Below are positions 1 to 9,337 of a DNA stretch of 64,000 nt, piece by piece. Source of the stretch: Palsa-513 sp036510225 (lineage in GTDB: Bacteria; Actinomycetota; Thermoleophilia; Solirubrobacterales; Solirubrobacteraceae); NCBI GenBank assembly GCA_036510225.1, contig DATCEH010000029.1:62001-126000 (forward strand), in the 5' to 3' direction. The position numbers were made by a program, and so were the translations under genes. Each line of letters begins with the position of its first letter. The stretch's first letter is position 1. The notes under the pieces were generated by a model, which was not told where the DNA came from, did no database searches, and saw only the letters and a program-made list of their open reading frames with translations.

Positions 1-2
1 TC

Positions 3-644
3 CTGCTCTGGAAGTACCCCAACATGCAGATCGGCCTGCACCCGATGAAGAAGGGGCTCAAGCGGCGAGTCTTCGGCGGTCTCCCGCTGATGATGCTCGA
101 GGCCCAGTCTCCCGGCGAGATCGCCTTCAGCCGGGATGCGCCCGGCCACATCGCCTCACTCCACCTTCCCCCGGGCCACGGGATCGTCGTCCGCGAGCAT
201 CAGTTCCTCGCGGCGACCGGCGGGGTCGAGTACGACTACGCCAGGATCAAGGGCTTCGCGAACATGCTCAACGGCGGTGGCTTCTTCGTCGACCACTTCC
301 TCGCCGGCGACCACGAGGGCGTCGTCTGGGTCCACGGGTACGGCAACCTCTTCGAGAAGCAGCTCGAAGACGGCGAGTCGATCGACATCGAGCCGGGCGG
401 CTGGGTCTACCGGGACCACTCGGTCCAGATGACCCAGCAGGCCTACGGCTTCAAGACCGGCCTGCTCGGCGGGGGAGCCGGCAACCTCGTCTTCAACCGC
501 TTCGTCGGACCCGGGCGGGTCGGTCTGCAGAGCGCCTACTACCACCCACCCGTCCAGGAGTCCGGCACTGCGAACTCCGGCGCCGGTGGCATGCTCGGGG
601 CCGGCGGAATCGGCGGGATGCTCGGCGGACTGCTCGACAACTGA
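3..644 (+). CDS. AIM24-family protein (5' end outside window)
   Basis: The reading frame is open to the left edge, so the N-terminus is missing; the first Met in the window is at 24. The visible 213 residues have the beta-rich AIM24/TIGR00266 pattern: repeated Gly-Gly turns, a central segment FFVDHFLAGDHEGVVWVHGYG, and a C-terminal low-complexity Gly-Ala-Met-Leu tail. In bacteria this family has no firmly assigned biochemical role; the mitochondrial member is an inner-membrane organising protein. It is followed 40 nt later by an unrelated hypothetical gene on the same strand. Family assignment is fairly sure; function is not. Confidence 0.75.
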   Translation: MLWKYPNMQIGLHPMKKGLKRRVFGGLPLMMLEAQSPGEIAFSRDAPGHIASLHLPPGHGIVVREHQFLAATGGVEYDYARIKGFANMLNGGGFFVDHFLAGDHEGVVWVHGYGNLFEKQLEDGESIDIEPGGWVYRDHSVQMTQQAYGFKTGLLGGGAGNLVFNRFVGPGRVGLQSAYYHPPVQESGTANSGAGGMLGAGGIGGMLGGLLDN

Positions 645-684
645 TGGCCACAATGGTCCGCCCAACCCACGCCCGCGCCGTCTG

Positions 685-1323
685 ATGGCCCTCCCACCCG
701 GTCACCTCGCGGCCCATCCGCTCCCGCCGGGGATCGTCGGCGCCCTGGCGATCGCCGGCTACCAGCTGCTGGCCGAGGTCGCCGGCGTGGGTGCCGGCCG
801 GCTGGGCGAGGAGGTCTTCCTGCTCGCCGCGCCCGACCCGACGCCGGAGAACCCGGAGCCCGGCACGCAGATCAGCCTCCACTACGAGCGGCTGCGCGAC
901 GAGTCGGAGCTCCCCGCGTGGACTGCGCTGGCCGCCCAGCTCGGCTATCTGCGCCTCTCCGGCTACAGGATCGCCCTCGAACGGGAGGGCCTGCGCAGCA
1001 AGATCAGCCTCGTCGACCCGGCCAGCGGCCGGATCGCCGCGGTCATCCCCGCCCGCCATCCCCGCCGGATGACCCGCAAGGATCCATCGACGGCGCCGCA
1101 CCTGCTCGCCGGACTGCGCGCCCTCCCGGCGGCCGGGCCTCCGCCGGATCCCCAGGATCCCGAGCTCCTGCGGCAGGTGATCCTAGGCCTGGCCCTCCAG
1201 GACGACGCGATCGGCGGGGCCGAGGCGGTCGAGCTGACCGACCGGGCGATCGCGCTGGCTCACGCGACCCCCTCGCTCGATCCGCCGGCCGCCCTGGCCG
1301 CCGCTCGCGCCGAAGCCCTCTAG
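685..1323 (+). CDS. hypothetical protein, 212 aa
   Basis: I do not recognise a family. The frame is open further upstream, to 586, but that part overlaps the preceding gene; the ATG at 685 gives a natural start (MALPPGHLAAHPLPPG). The protein is Ala/Leu/Pro-rich with no signal peptide or membrane segment. A moderately conserved-looking core (QISLHYERLRDESELPAWTALA, then LERE and VDPASGRIAAVIP) suggests a globular alpha/beta protein. It could be co-transcribed with the AIM24 gene. Coding status is supported by strong G/C at third positions in this frame. Confidence 0.5.
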   Translation: MALPPGHLAAHPLPPGIVGALAIAGYQLLAEVAGVGAGRLGEEVFLLAAPDPTPENPEPGTQISLHYERLRDESELPAWTALAAQLGYLRLSGYRIALEREGLRSKISLVDPASGRIAAVIPARHPRRMTRKDPSTAPHLLAGLRALPAAGPPPDPQDPELLRQVILGLALQDDAIGGAEAVELTDRAIALAHATPSLDPPAALAAARAEAL

Positions 1324-1390
1324 GAGCCTCGGCGCGACGCCGGATCGCGTCCGACGCGCGGGACGGCGTGACGAGCGCCGGCTCCGTCGC

Positions 1391-1786
1391 TCAGGTGACC
1401 TTCAGCGTGCCCTTCATGCCGGCCTGCTCGTGGTGGTCGACCTGGCAGTAGAACGTGTAGGTGCCCTTCTTCAGCGTCGCCGTCACGCTGACCGTCTTCC
1501 CCGGCTGGGCGATCTTGCTGTCCTTGTCGACGCCCTTGCCCTCGATCGCGATGCCGTGGGGGACGCCCGAGCTCTTCGGGTTGACCAGCACGATCGTGAC
1601 CTTGCCGGCCTTGGCCTGGAGGCTCTTGGTGTTGAACATCAACATGCCCTTGGGGTTGGCAGTCAGATGGAGCGTGGTCGTCGCCGCGTCGGCGACGCTG
1701 GTCAGGGCGATCGTGCCGGCGCCGAAGGTACCGACCGCGCAGGTCGCCGCGATCGCGAGAGATCGGACTGAAGGTCTGGGATTCAT
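1391..1786 (-). CDS. secreted cupredoxin (plastocyanin/halocyanin-like)
   Basis: A 131-residue protein with an export signal (Arg near the N-terminus, hydrophobic stretch about residues 10-30, Ala-x-Ala-type cleavage near 35) and a single small blue-copper domain. The type-1 copper ligands are visible: His77 in PHGI, Cys114 and His119 in YCQVDHH, and Met124 in AGMKGTL, the spacing expected of the family. It should act outside the membrane as a one-electron carrier. It is transcribed away from the neighbouring plus-strand hypothetical gene and lies downstream of the lipoprotein gene on the same strand. Confidence 0.88.
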   Translation of the reverse strand: MNPRPSVRSLAIAATCAVGTFGAGTIALTSVADAATTTLHLTANPKGMLMFNTKSLQAKAGKVTIVLVNPKSSGVPHGIAIEGKGVDKDSKIAQPGKTVSVTATLKKGTYTFYCQVDHHEQAGMKGTLKVT

Positions 1787-1877
1787 TCGGGTCTCCTGAG
1801 GTCTGAACGGTTTGAACTGTCCCCCTCAAGGATGCCCCGACACCGGATTCCTTCCATCCGGCGGTGATCCGCGGAGG

Positions 1878-2255
1878 CTAGTGCTTCGCCGCGCTCCCGC
1901 CACGGATCTGCCGGCAGAGCTCGTCGAGCAGGCTGCGCTGCTTCCTGGTCAGGCCCGGACGCCCGGCGATCTGCGCGAGGCAGAGCGCCAGCGGACTCTC
2001 GACCGTCGGTGTCGTCGTCGTCGTCACCGACGTCGCCGCAGGCGCGCTCGGAGTCGTCTCGACGGTCGGCGTCGTCGGTGTAGGCCCGGCCGGCCCCGGC
2101 GTCTTCGACGCCGCTTTGGCGGGCGTCGTGCTCGCCTGCGCCGGAGTCGTCGCCTGGGTCGAGGTCGTCGCCGGGCCGGCGCTGCTCCCGCAGCCGCCGA
2201 CGAGGGCGGCGGCCGCAAGCACGCCGATGCATCGACCGAGCCGCGTGCCGGTCAA
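1878..2255 (-). CDS. small Thr/Pro-rich lipoprotein
   Basis: The 125-residue product has a short lipoprotein signal ending in the lipobox VGGC (Cys22), a long Thr/Pro/Ala linker, and a short C-terminal helical unit with two cysteines (CLAQIAGRPGLTRKQRSLLDELC). The best start is the TTG at 2255, 10 nt beyond the stop of the upstream NlpC/P60-like gene, giving MTGTRLGRCIGVL with a basic n-region; no ATG suits the signal. The linker suggests a surface-tethered domain. It probably forms a two-gene unit with the upstream secreted hydrolase. Function unknown. Confidence 0.65.
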   Translation of the reverse strand: MTGTRLGRCIGVLAAAALVGGCGSSAGPATTSTQATTPAQASTTPAKAASKTPGPAGPTPTTPTVETTPSAPAATSVTTTTTPTVESPLALCLAQIAGRPGLTRKQRSLLDELCRQIRGGSAAKH

Positions 2256-2265
2256 GGTCGGTGCA

Positions 2266-3102
2266 CTACAGGCCCGGCCAGTGACGAACGACGAAGCCGC
2301 CGCCCTCGCCGCCGGTGCCGTACTGCCAGCGCGTCGCGAAGACGCCGGTCCGGCCGACCGTGTCGTAGCGGATGCCGTCGATGTACATGAAGGTGTGTCC
2401 GGCGTTCGCGTAGACGGTGATGTACTTGCCCGGCCCGGCGACCCCCCAGTGCTCGAGGTCGCCCGACGTCTCCGGCGACGAGAGCAGGCCCCCGGCGGCC
2501 AGGGCATAGCTCACCGAGCCGGAGCAGTCGTACGCGCTGTCGACGAACGACGCGTGCCCGCCGCCGTAGACGTACGGGAAGTCGGCGATCGCGTTCGCAC
2601 CGGCGATCACCGCGGCGATCGTCGCCGGCCCGTAGACCGGCGGCGTGACCGTCCCGGCGGCGCTGATCGTCCCCGGCTTGGAACCCTGCGCCTCGGCCTT
2701 CTCGGCGCCCTCCATCTGCTTGAGCTGAGCCTCGATCTGCGCGTCTGACGGCGCCCCCGGGCTGACCGTCGTCTCAAGGGCGGCCTGGGCCGGCGAGATC
2801 GCCTTCGCATGCGATGCGGCATTCGCCGGCAGCGGGAAGCTCTCGGCCGCCTCAGGGTCGGGGGCCATACCGGCCACGGCCCGCCGGTCTGCCGCCGAGG
2901 CGGCCTTGACCGAGGCGATCGTCCGCACGCCCGAGCTCGACGCGCCGGAACCGGCGCCCGGACCCGTGACCCCCGGCGAGTGCGAATGCCCGCCGAGCGC
3001 GATCACGCCGACGACGACCAGGACAAGCGCCGCGGCCCCACCGAATACGGCAGGTCGCCGCGACGAGGCGGGGCTTTCGAGTGGGCTTGCGGGGGTTTCC
3101 AT
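2266..3102 (-). CDS. membrane-anchored NlpC/P60-like hydrolase
   Basis: Start at ATG 3102 gives 278 residues; the frame is open upstream but overlaps the divergent FAH gene. Residues 19-37 form one membrane segment, followed by a Ser/Ala-rich linker and a short helical region (about 100-140). The C-terminal domain (about 165-278) has the NlpC/P60-like layout: YVYGGG, catalytic Cys193 in YDCSGSV, and His236 in NAGHTFMYID. These would make it an extracytoplasmic cysteine peptidase or amidase acting on peptidoglycan or similar substrates. The canonical third residue is not clear. Divergent from the FAH-family gene with an 81-nt shared upstream region. Confidence 0.75.
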   Translation of the reverse strand: METPASPLESPASSRRPAVFGGAAALVLVVVGVIALGGHSHSPGVTGPGAGSGASSSGVRTIASVKAASAADRRAVAGMAPDPEAAESFPLPANAASHAKAISPAQAALETTVSPGAPSDAQIEAQLKQMEGAEKAEAQGSKPGTISAAGTVTPPVYGPATIAAVIAGANAIADFPYVYGGGHASFVDSAYDCSGSVSYALAAGGLLSSPETSGDLEHWGVAGPGKYITVYANAGHTFMYIDGIRYDTVGRTGVFATRWQYGTGGEGGGFVVRHWPGL

Positions 3103-3183
3103 GGCGCTGCTGGTCGGCAGGATGCCATAGATCGCGGCGCGGGCCAACCATTGCAGCCCGGCGATCTGGCAGGGTTCGCGTCG

Positions 3184-3993
3184 GTGAGGCTCGCGACGTT
3201 CATACCGCCGGACTCGACCGAACCCGTCGGCGGGGAGATCCGCGAAGACCGGGCGGTCGCCTTCGCAACCGACCGCGGGCCGGGGGCCGGACCCGCGGCG
3301 TCGGTCCTGCACCGGCTCGCGACCGGTGACCTCACCCCGGCCGGCGGCCGGTCCTGGCCGCGTGTCGACGTCGAGCTGCTCGCACCGCTCGTCAGACCGC
3401 GTGCGATCTTCGGGATCGGGCTCAACTACAGGGCCCACGCCGCCGAGCAGGGCGCCGAGCTGCCGCAGGCGCCGATCGTCTTCATGAAGCTCCCGTCCAG
3501 CGCCGCCCCGCCGCATCGGTCCGTCCGCTGTCCGGCCGTCGTCAGGCGGCTCGACTACGAGGGCGAGCTCGCCGTCGTGATGGGCTCGGCCGGACACGTA
3601 GCCGGATACGCGGTCGCCAACGACCTCAGCGCCCGCGACCTCCAACGCCGCGAGCCACAATGGACCCGGGCCAAGGGGGCCGACGGCTTCTGCCCTTACG
3701 GTCCCTGGATAACGACGGCCGACGAGATCCCCGACCCCCACGAGCTCGGCCTGCGGACCTGGGTCAACGGCGACCTGCGCCAGGACGGGAGCACCGCCGA
3801 CATGATCTTCCGGGTGCCCGACCTGATCGCCTTCATCTCGGAGACCTGCACCCTCGAGCCCGGCGACCTGATCCTCACGGGGACGCCGAGCGGCGTCGGC
3901 ATGTCGATGAACCCCCGGCAGTTCCTCGCCTCAGGCGACACCGTCCGGATCGAGATCGACCGCCTCGGGGCGATCGAGCACTCGATCGCCTGA
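3184..3993 (+). CDS. fumarylacetoacetate hydrolase family protein
   Basis: A 269-residue FAH-fold enzyme. Typical motifs are present: FGIGLNYRAHAAE, the metal-binding DYEGELAVVMG, GYAVANDLSARDLQ, GADGFCPYGPW and the C-terminal LTGTPSGVG. Members split carbon-carbon bonds or isomerise and decarboxylate 2-oxo acids using Mg2+ or Mn2+ (for example acylpyruvases and 2-hydroxyhepta-2,4-diene-1,7-dioate isomerases); the substrate cannot be read from sequence. The GTG at 3184 fits the family N-terminus (MRLATFIPP). It faces clpP with a GC-rich hairpin between the two stops. Confidence 0.88.
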   Translation: MRLATFIPPDSTEPVGGEIREDRAVAFATDRGPGAGPAASVLHRLATGDLTPAGGRSWPRVDVELLAPLVRPRAIFGIGLNYRAHAAEQGAELPQAPIVFMKLPSSAAPPHRSVRCPAVVRRLDYEGELAVVMGSAGHVAGYAVANDLSARDLQRREPQWTRAKGADGFCPYGPWITTADEIPDPHELGLRTWVNGDLRQDGSTADMIFRVPDLIAFISETCTLEPGDLILTGTPSGVGMSMNPRQFLASGDTVRIEIDRLGAIEHSIA

Positions 3994-3994
3994 C

Positions 3995-4015
3995 CCGGCC
4001 GTCGTCTCCGGCCGG
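3995..4015. terminator. possible bidirectional terminator hairpin
   Basis: CCGGCC, nine-base loop, GGCCGG directly after the FAH stop and before the convergent clpP stop. No T-run follows, so it is at best a stem-type terminator as often proposed in high-G+C genomes. Confidence 0.3.
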
Positions 4016-4117
4016 TCGGCCGAATCCCTGCCGCCGGCCCGCGACGAGCGTCCCGGCCGAGGACCCGTGCGCCGGCTGTGGCCGCCCGTCGCGCCGAGCC
4101 GAGGCCCGGCGAGCGCC

Positions 4118-4699
4118 TCAGTGCTTGGAGATGACCCGATCGATCAGACCGTACTCGGCGGCCTCGGAAGCCTTGAAGAACCGATCCCGCTCCATATCAC
4201 GATGAACCTCCTCGACCGGCTTTCCCGTGTGCCGGGCGTAGATCTCGTCGATCCGGGCCCTCGTGTTGAGGATCTCCTTCGCGTGGATCTCGATGTCCGT
4301 CGCCTGGCCCTCGAACCCGGCCGACGGCTGGTGCATCAGGATCCGGCTGTTCGGCAGCGCCATGCGCTTGCCCTTCGCCCCGCCCGCCAGGAGGAGCGAG
4401 CCCATCGACATCGCCACGCCGATGCACATCGTCGCGATGTCCGGCTTGACGAACCGCATCGTGTCGTAGATCGCCAGGCCCGCGTAGATCGATCCGCCGG
4501 GTGAGTTGATGTACAGCGAGATGTCCTTGTCCGGGTCGGCCGACTCGAGGTGGAGCAGCTGGGCGACGACCACGTTCGCGACCTGGTCGTTGACCTCCGT
4601 CCCAAGGAAGATGATCCGCTCGTTGAGCAGGCGCGAGTAGATGTCGTATTCGCGCTCACCGCGCGCCGTCCGCTCGACGACCATCGGAATCATTGGCAT
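4118..4699 (-). CDS. clpP: ATP-dependent Clp protease proteolytic subunit
   Basis: A 193-residue ClpP serine peptidase of normal length. The catalytic triad is intact: Ser98 in GVAMSMGS, His123 in LMHQP and Asp172 in ERDRF. It would form the tetradecameric chamber that degrades proteins unfolded by ClpX or ClpC in the cytoplasm. No clpX lies next to it here, and no second clpP copy, although Actinomycetota usually carry a clpP1-clpP2 pair; the partner must be elsewhere. Start ATG at 4699 (MPMIPMVVE) matches mature-type ClpP N-termini. Confidence 0.97.
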   Translation of the reverse strand: MPMIPMVVERTARGEREYDIYSRLLNERIIFLGTEVNDQVANVVVAQLLHLESADPDKDISLYINSPGGSIYAGLAIYDTMRFVKPDIATMCIGVAMSMGSLLLAGGAKGKRMALPNSRILMHQPSAGFEGQATDIEIHAKEILNTRARIDEIYARHTGKPVEEVHRDMERDRFFKASEAAEYGLIDRVISKH

Positions 4700-4780
4700 G
4701 GCCCGAACCCTATCGACTGGGCCGTTCGCGCCCGGCGCCGACCGCCTTCACGGGCCGGCGCCGGCAACGCCCGCGCGGCG

Positions 4781-5764
4781 TCACAGGTTGACGCTCGCCA
4801 TGCCCGACGGGTCGTACCGATCACCGGCGGCCCCGCCGACGAACTCGCCGATCCGGTCGAGATCCTCCGGGCTGAGCTCGACGTCGGCCGCCGCGAGGTT
4901 CTCCTCCAGGTAGCTGCGGCGCTTGGTCCCCGGGATCGGGACGATCTCCCCGCCCTGGGCGAGGACCCATGCCAGGGCGAGCTGGCCCGGCGTGCACCCG
5001 TGCTCCCGCGCCAGCTGCCTGACCCGGTCGACCAGCCGGCGGTTGGCGTCGAGGTTCGCGCCGGTGAACCGCGGCCCCCGCCGGCGGAAGTCGCCCTCGT
5101 CGAGCTCGTCCGGCGAGCTGAACCGACCCGAGAGGAAGCCGCGCCCGAGCGGGGAGTAGGCGACCAGGCCGATCCCCAGCTCCCGCAGGGTCGGGAGGAT
5201 CTCGTCCTCGACGTGGCGTGTCCACAGCGAGTACTCGGTCTGGACCGCGGCGATCGGGTGGACCGCGTGCGCCCGGCGGATCGTCTCCGCGCTCGCCTCC
5301 GAGAGCCCGAGATGGCGGACCTTGCCGGCTGCGACGAGCTCCCCCATCGCCCCGACCGTCTCCTCGATCGGCGTGTCCGGGTCGACCCGGTGCTGGTAAT
5401 ACAGGTCGATGTGGTCGACGCCCAGCCGGCCGAGTGACTCCTCGCAGGCCTGACGGACGTACTCCGGCCGTCCATTGACCGATCGCGTCGGCGGATCCCC
5501 CGCGCTCAGCTGGATGCCGAACTTCGTCGCGAGCACGACGTCGTCCCGCCGGCCTTCGATCGCCTGGCCGACCAGCCGCTCGTTCGTGTGCGGGCCGTAC
5601 ATGTCCGACGTGTCCAGGAAGTTGCAGCCGAGATCCAGCGCCCGGTGGATCGTCGCGGTCGCCTCGGCGTCGTCGGTCTCCCCGTAGAACGCCGACATCC
5701 CCATGCAGCCGAGGCCGATCGCCGAGACGGTCGGGCCACCGCTGCCAAGTCTCCTGGTCTTCAT
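4781..5764 (-). CDS. aldo/keto reductase
   Basis: A 327-residue NAD(P)H-dependent TIM-barrel oxidoreductase. The catalytic tetrad is visible as Asp51, Tyr56 (SDMYGPH), Lys81 (ATKFG) and His125 (YYQHRVD). The sequence is closest to the AKR13-type reductases (LGCMGMSAFYGE, SLGRLGVDHIDLYYQHR, EYSLWTR, YSPLGRGFLSG). The ATG at 5764 is chosen over one at 5803 because a clear AGGAAGG ribosome site precedes it and it gives the family N-terminus MKTRRLGSGG. Substrate unknown. Divergent from pgsA. Confidence 0.93.
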   Translation of the reverse strand: MKTRRLGSGGPTVSAIGLGCMGMSAFYGETDDAEATATIHRALDLGCNFLDTSDMYGPHTNERLVGQAIEGRRDDVVLATKFGIQLSAGDPPTRSVNGRPEYVRQACEESLGRLGVDHIDLYYQHRVDPDTPIEETVGAMGELVAAGKVRHLGLSEASAETIRRAHAVHPIAAVQTEYSLWTRHVEDEILPTLRELGIGLVAYSPLGRGFLSGRFSSPDELDEGDFRRRGPRFTGANLDANRRLVDRVRQLAREHGCTPGQLALAWVLAQGGEIVPIPGTKRRSYLEENLAAADVELSPEDLDRIGEFVGGAAGDRYDPSGMASVNL

Positions 5765-5823
5765 CTCAAACGATCCTTCCTCGGGCTGACTGGTTCCGAT
5801 CAAGGCTAGAAGAGCGCATAATC

Positions 5824-6441
5824 GTGGTCCCCGTGTTCACACTCAACTGGCCCAACTTCCTCACCGTCCTGCGGATCCTCCTCGTTCCGGTCCTCGTCGT
5901 CGCCCTCCTCGGCCAGACCAGCGACGGCGACGTTCTCGCCGCCGTCGTCTTCGCGGCCGCCTCGTTCACCGACTTCGTCGACGGCTACCTCGCCCGCACC
6001 CGGGGGTCGGTCACCAACTTCGGCAAGCTGATGGACCCGTTGGCTGACAAGCTGCTCGTGATCGCGGCGCTCGTCTCGCTCGTCTCCCTCGACCGACTGG
6101 CCGCCTGGGTCGCGATGGTGATCATCGCCCGGGAGTTCGCCGTCACCGTCCTGCGGATGGCCGCCAACCAGGCCGGCGTCGTGGTGGGCGCGAGCATGTC
6201 CGGCAAGGTCAAGACGTGCGTTCAGATCGCGACGATCCTCGCCGTGATCGCCGTCCACGGCCGGCCGGCCTGGGTCACCGGGCTGATCTATCTCACGGTC
6301 GCCGTCACCGTGCTCAGCGGCCTCGACTTCTTCTTCGGCCTGCGCCGGCGGATCAACGAGGCCCACGCCGGCAAGGCCGCCGAGCTTCGGGTCCCCGAGC
6401 CCGGCCGTGCGCCCAGCCCGCGGCCGGGGTCGCCGTCCTAG
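5824..6441 (+). CDS. pgsA: CDP-diacylglycerol-glycerol-3-phosphate 3-phosphatidyltransferase
   Basis: A 205-residue integral membrane enzyme with the complete CDP-alcohol phosphotransferase signature: Asp50, Asp53, Gly54, Ala57-Arg58, Gly67, Asp71 and Asp75 within DFVDGYLAR...GKLMDPLADK. It transfers glycerol-3-phosphate onto CDP-diacylglycerol, the committed step to phosphatidylglycerol. About five hydrophobic helices are evident and the C-terminus is a basic, Pro-rich tail. Start is a GTG at 5824; the in-frame GTG at 5833 is an alternative. Its stop overlaps that of the convergent folE2 by three bases. Confidence 0.9.
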   Translation: MVPVFTLNWPNFLTVLRILLVPVLVVALLGQTSDGDVLAAVVFAAASFTDFVDGYLARTRGSVTNFGKLMDPLADKLLVIAALVSLVSLDRLAAWVAMVIIAREFAVTVLRMAANQAGVVVGASMSGKVKTCVQIATILAVIAVHGRPAWVTGLIYLTVAVTVLSGLDFFFGLRRRINEAHAGKAAELRVPEPGRAPSPRPGSPS

Positions 6442-7430
6442 CCCTCGAGCCACTCCTCGCGCGTCGTGTGCCGGGCGACGTGCTCGCCGCCGGCCAGCTC
6501 GTGGCGCAGCTCACCCAGCAGCCCGTGACGCTCGGCCTGGACGTTGTGCTGGTGGATCGTCTCGAGGTTCTCCTGCCGGGCTGATACGAACGCGTCGTCC
6601 CCGAGGTCGCGGAACTCCTCGACCACTCCGTTGATCATCTCCCGGACGCAGTCCTCGACGAAACGCGGGCGCCGGTGGGCCTTCTCGACGACCGCGGCCT
6701 CGTCGATCCGCTTCATCAGCTCGTAGATCTCAGACGACATCGACTGCTCGACGATCCCCAGCAGGGTCTGCGCGTCGACTTCCAGCTTGGTCCCCTCGGT
6801 CGCCCCGATGTGGAGCGTCCCCAACCCCCGCTGATTATGGGTCGCGACCGGCACGATCTCAAGGATCCGGCGGATCTCGTCCTCGCCGAAGCCGTCCTCC
6901 TCGAGTCGTTCGCGGGCCGCCCCGGCGATCAGCTCCTGGGCGCACGGACAAGCCGTCAACCCGGCCGCGGCCACGCCGACCAGCCGGCGGGTACCCCGCT
7001 CGGAGGCGACCGCCGACCCGAACATGGTGTAGATCTCCTGCGTGTTGATGCCCGACACCGGCGCCGGCTTGTGCTCGGGGTACCGGGCGGCGATCGTGAC
7101 CTCCGCCCGCCGGGCGCCCTGGCGCTCGCGGACGAGCTCGGCGATGTGCTGGGCGAGGCTTTCGGCCCGGAACCTCGCCTCCCCGAGCACGACCTCGCCG
7201 ATCGCGTCGTTGACGACCTCCTCGAAGCGGGACATATGCGCGCCCTTCTGGCTGCGTCCGAGGTCGACGAAGCATTCGAGCTTTGCGTAGAACAGCTGCT
7301 CAGATCCGTTCTGGCGGATCCGGATCACCTTCTCGACGCCGGTCACGCCGACCCGCGACAGCGCGATCCGGCGGGTCGGAAGCCGCGCCTGGACGTCAGG
7401 ACCGGCGGGTATCACCTGGGCATCCGGCAT
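6438..7430 (-). CDS. folE2: GTP cyclohydrolase FolE2 (MptA family)
   Basis: A 330-residue member of the FolE2/MptA family of GTP cyclohydrolases, which open the guanine ring of GTP to start folate (or archaeal methanopterin) synthesis. The family-specific QKGAHMSRF segment is at residues 61-69, and the metal-binding cysteine region CPCAQE at 161-166; VATHNQRG further on is also typical. FolE2 enzymes can work without zinc, unlike FolE, and some bacteria use them in place of FolE. Divergent from rpoD across a 159-nt gap. Confidence 0.93.
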   Translation of the reverse strand: MPDAQVIPAGPDVQARLPTRRIALSRVGVTGVEKVIRIRQNGSEQLFYAKLECFVDLGRSQKGAHMSRFEEVVNDAIGEVVLGEARFRAESLAQHIAELVRERQGARRAEVTIAARYPEHKPAPVSGINTQEIYTMFGSAVASERGTRRLVGVAAAGLTACPCAQELIAGAARERLEEDGFGEDEIRRILEIVPVATHNQRGLGTLHIGATEGTKLEVDAQTLLGIVEQSMSSEIYELMKRIDEAAVVEKAHRRPRFVEDCVREMINGVVEEFRDLGDDAFVSARQENLETIHQHNVQAERHGLLGELRHELAGGEHVARHTTREEWLEG

Positions 7431-7589
7431 CTCGTTCTCCCTTCAGAGTACCCGGGCCCGACCGTCGTCCCCACGTGCCACCTGTCACAAGCGAACCTCG
7501 GCACGCCGAGCATTGTGGTATGACTCCGCCGCAGGCCAGGGGTGGTCGACTTCGGGTGGCGGACGCGATGCGGAGATCGGGGCACGAGG

Positions 7590-8729
<1,140 letters not shown>

Positions 8730-8775
8730 ACTCCCGGGTTCGTCCCTCGAGGATCGACTCGTCCCGGCCGGAGCA

Positions 8776-8787
8776 GAACGTATGTTC
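8776..8787. promoter_or_regulatory. LexA/SOS-box-like palindrome
   Basis: GAACGTATGTTC, an exact GAAC-N4-GTTC palindrome of the Gram-positive LexA type, placed 14 nt before the first good ATG (8802) of the endonuclease remnant. The inner TATGTT could double as a -10 element, so binding would block initiation. Confidence 0.6.
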
Positions 8788-8801
8788 CGGTCATGGGACC
8801 T

Positions 8802-9212
8802 ATGTCTCCGCGTGAGCAGGGTGATTTTGGGGTGCAGTCCGCGATTGACTGGCTGCGGTGGCATGGGTACGCGGTGTACCTGCCACTCGGCCATAGCCCG
8901 CATTTGCGACCTGATCGCCGAGGACGGGCCGAAGCTGTTGCGAGTGCAGGTCAAGACGTCAACGGTCTTCTTCAAGAACCGCTGGGCCGTCGCGGTCTGC
9001 ACGAAGGGCGGCAACCAGAGCTGGAGCGGCCTCGTCAAGCGCCTCGACCCGACGCGCATCGACTATCTCTTGTGCTCGTTGCCGACGGCCGTCGCTGGTT
9101 CATTCCGGCGAAGGCGATCGGAGGTGGCACGGCGGTTCATCTCGGCGGACCGAAGTACGCCGCTTTCGAAGTCGAGCCTGATCGGCCTCTCGGCGCCACG
9201 GCTGCCGCGTGA
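8802..9212 (+). pseudogene. frameshifted PD-(D/E)XK endonuclease (group I intron-associated type)
   Basis: Translating across two frame changes rebuilds one protein: MSPREQGDFGVQSAIDWLRW...VYLPLGHSP in the first frame, DLIAEDGPKLLRVQVKTS...GGNQSWSGLVKRLDP in the second (about 8890-9070), then VLVADGRRWFIPAKAIGGGT...GGPKYAAFEVEP back in the first. This matches the family of group I-intron-associated PD-(D/E)XK endonucleases, with the DLIAED...LLRVQVKTS active-site segment intact. One extra base near 8890 and one missing base near 9070 compensate each other. Either the gene is dead or two indel errors remain in the sequence. A LexA-type box lies just upstream. Confidence 0.7.
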
Positions 9213-9233
9213 CCGCTAGGCTTCCGCGGCCCT

Positions 9234-9315
9234 GGCGGGGTTCCGGAGCGGTCAAACGGGATGCGCTGTAAACGCATTGGCTCTGCCTTCGCAGGTTCGA
9301 ATCCTGCCCCCGCCA
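9234..9315 (+). tRNA. tRNA-Tyr (anticodon GTA)
   Basis: Seven-base acceptor stem GGCGGGG/CCCCGCC, anticodon loop CTGTAAA with GTA at 9268-9270, a long class II variable arm, and T arm GCAGG-TTCGAAT-CCTGC. 82 nt, discriminator A, CCA not encoded. Confidence 0.95.
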
Positions 9316-9337
9316 TAGACGGGCCATACACGCCAAG

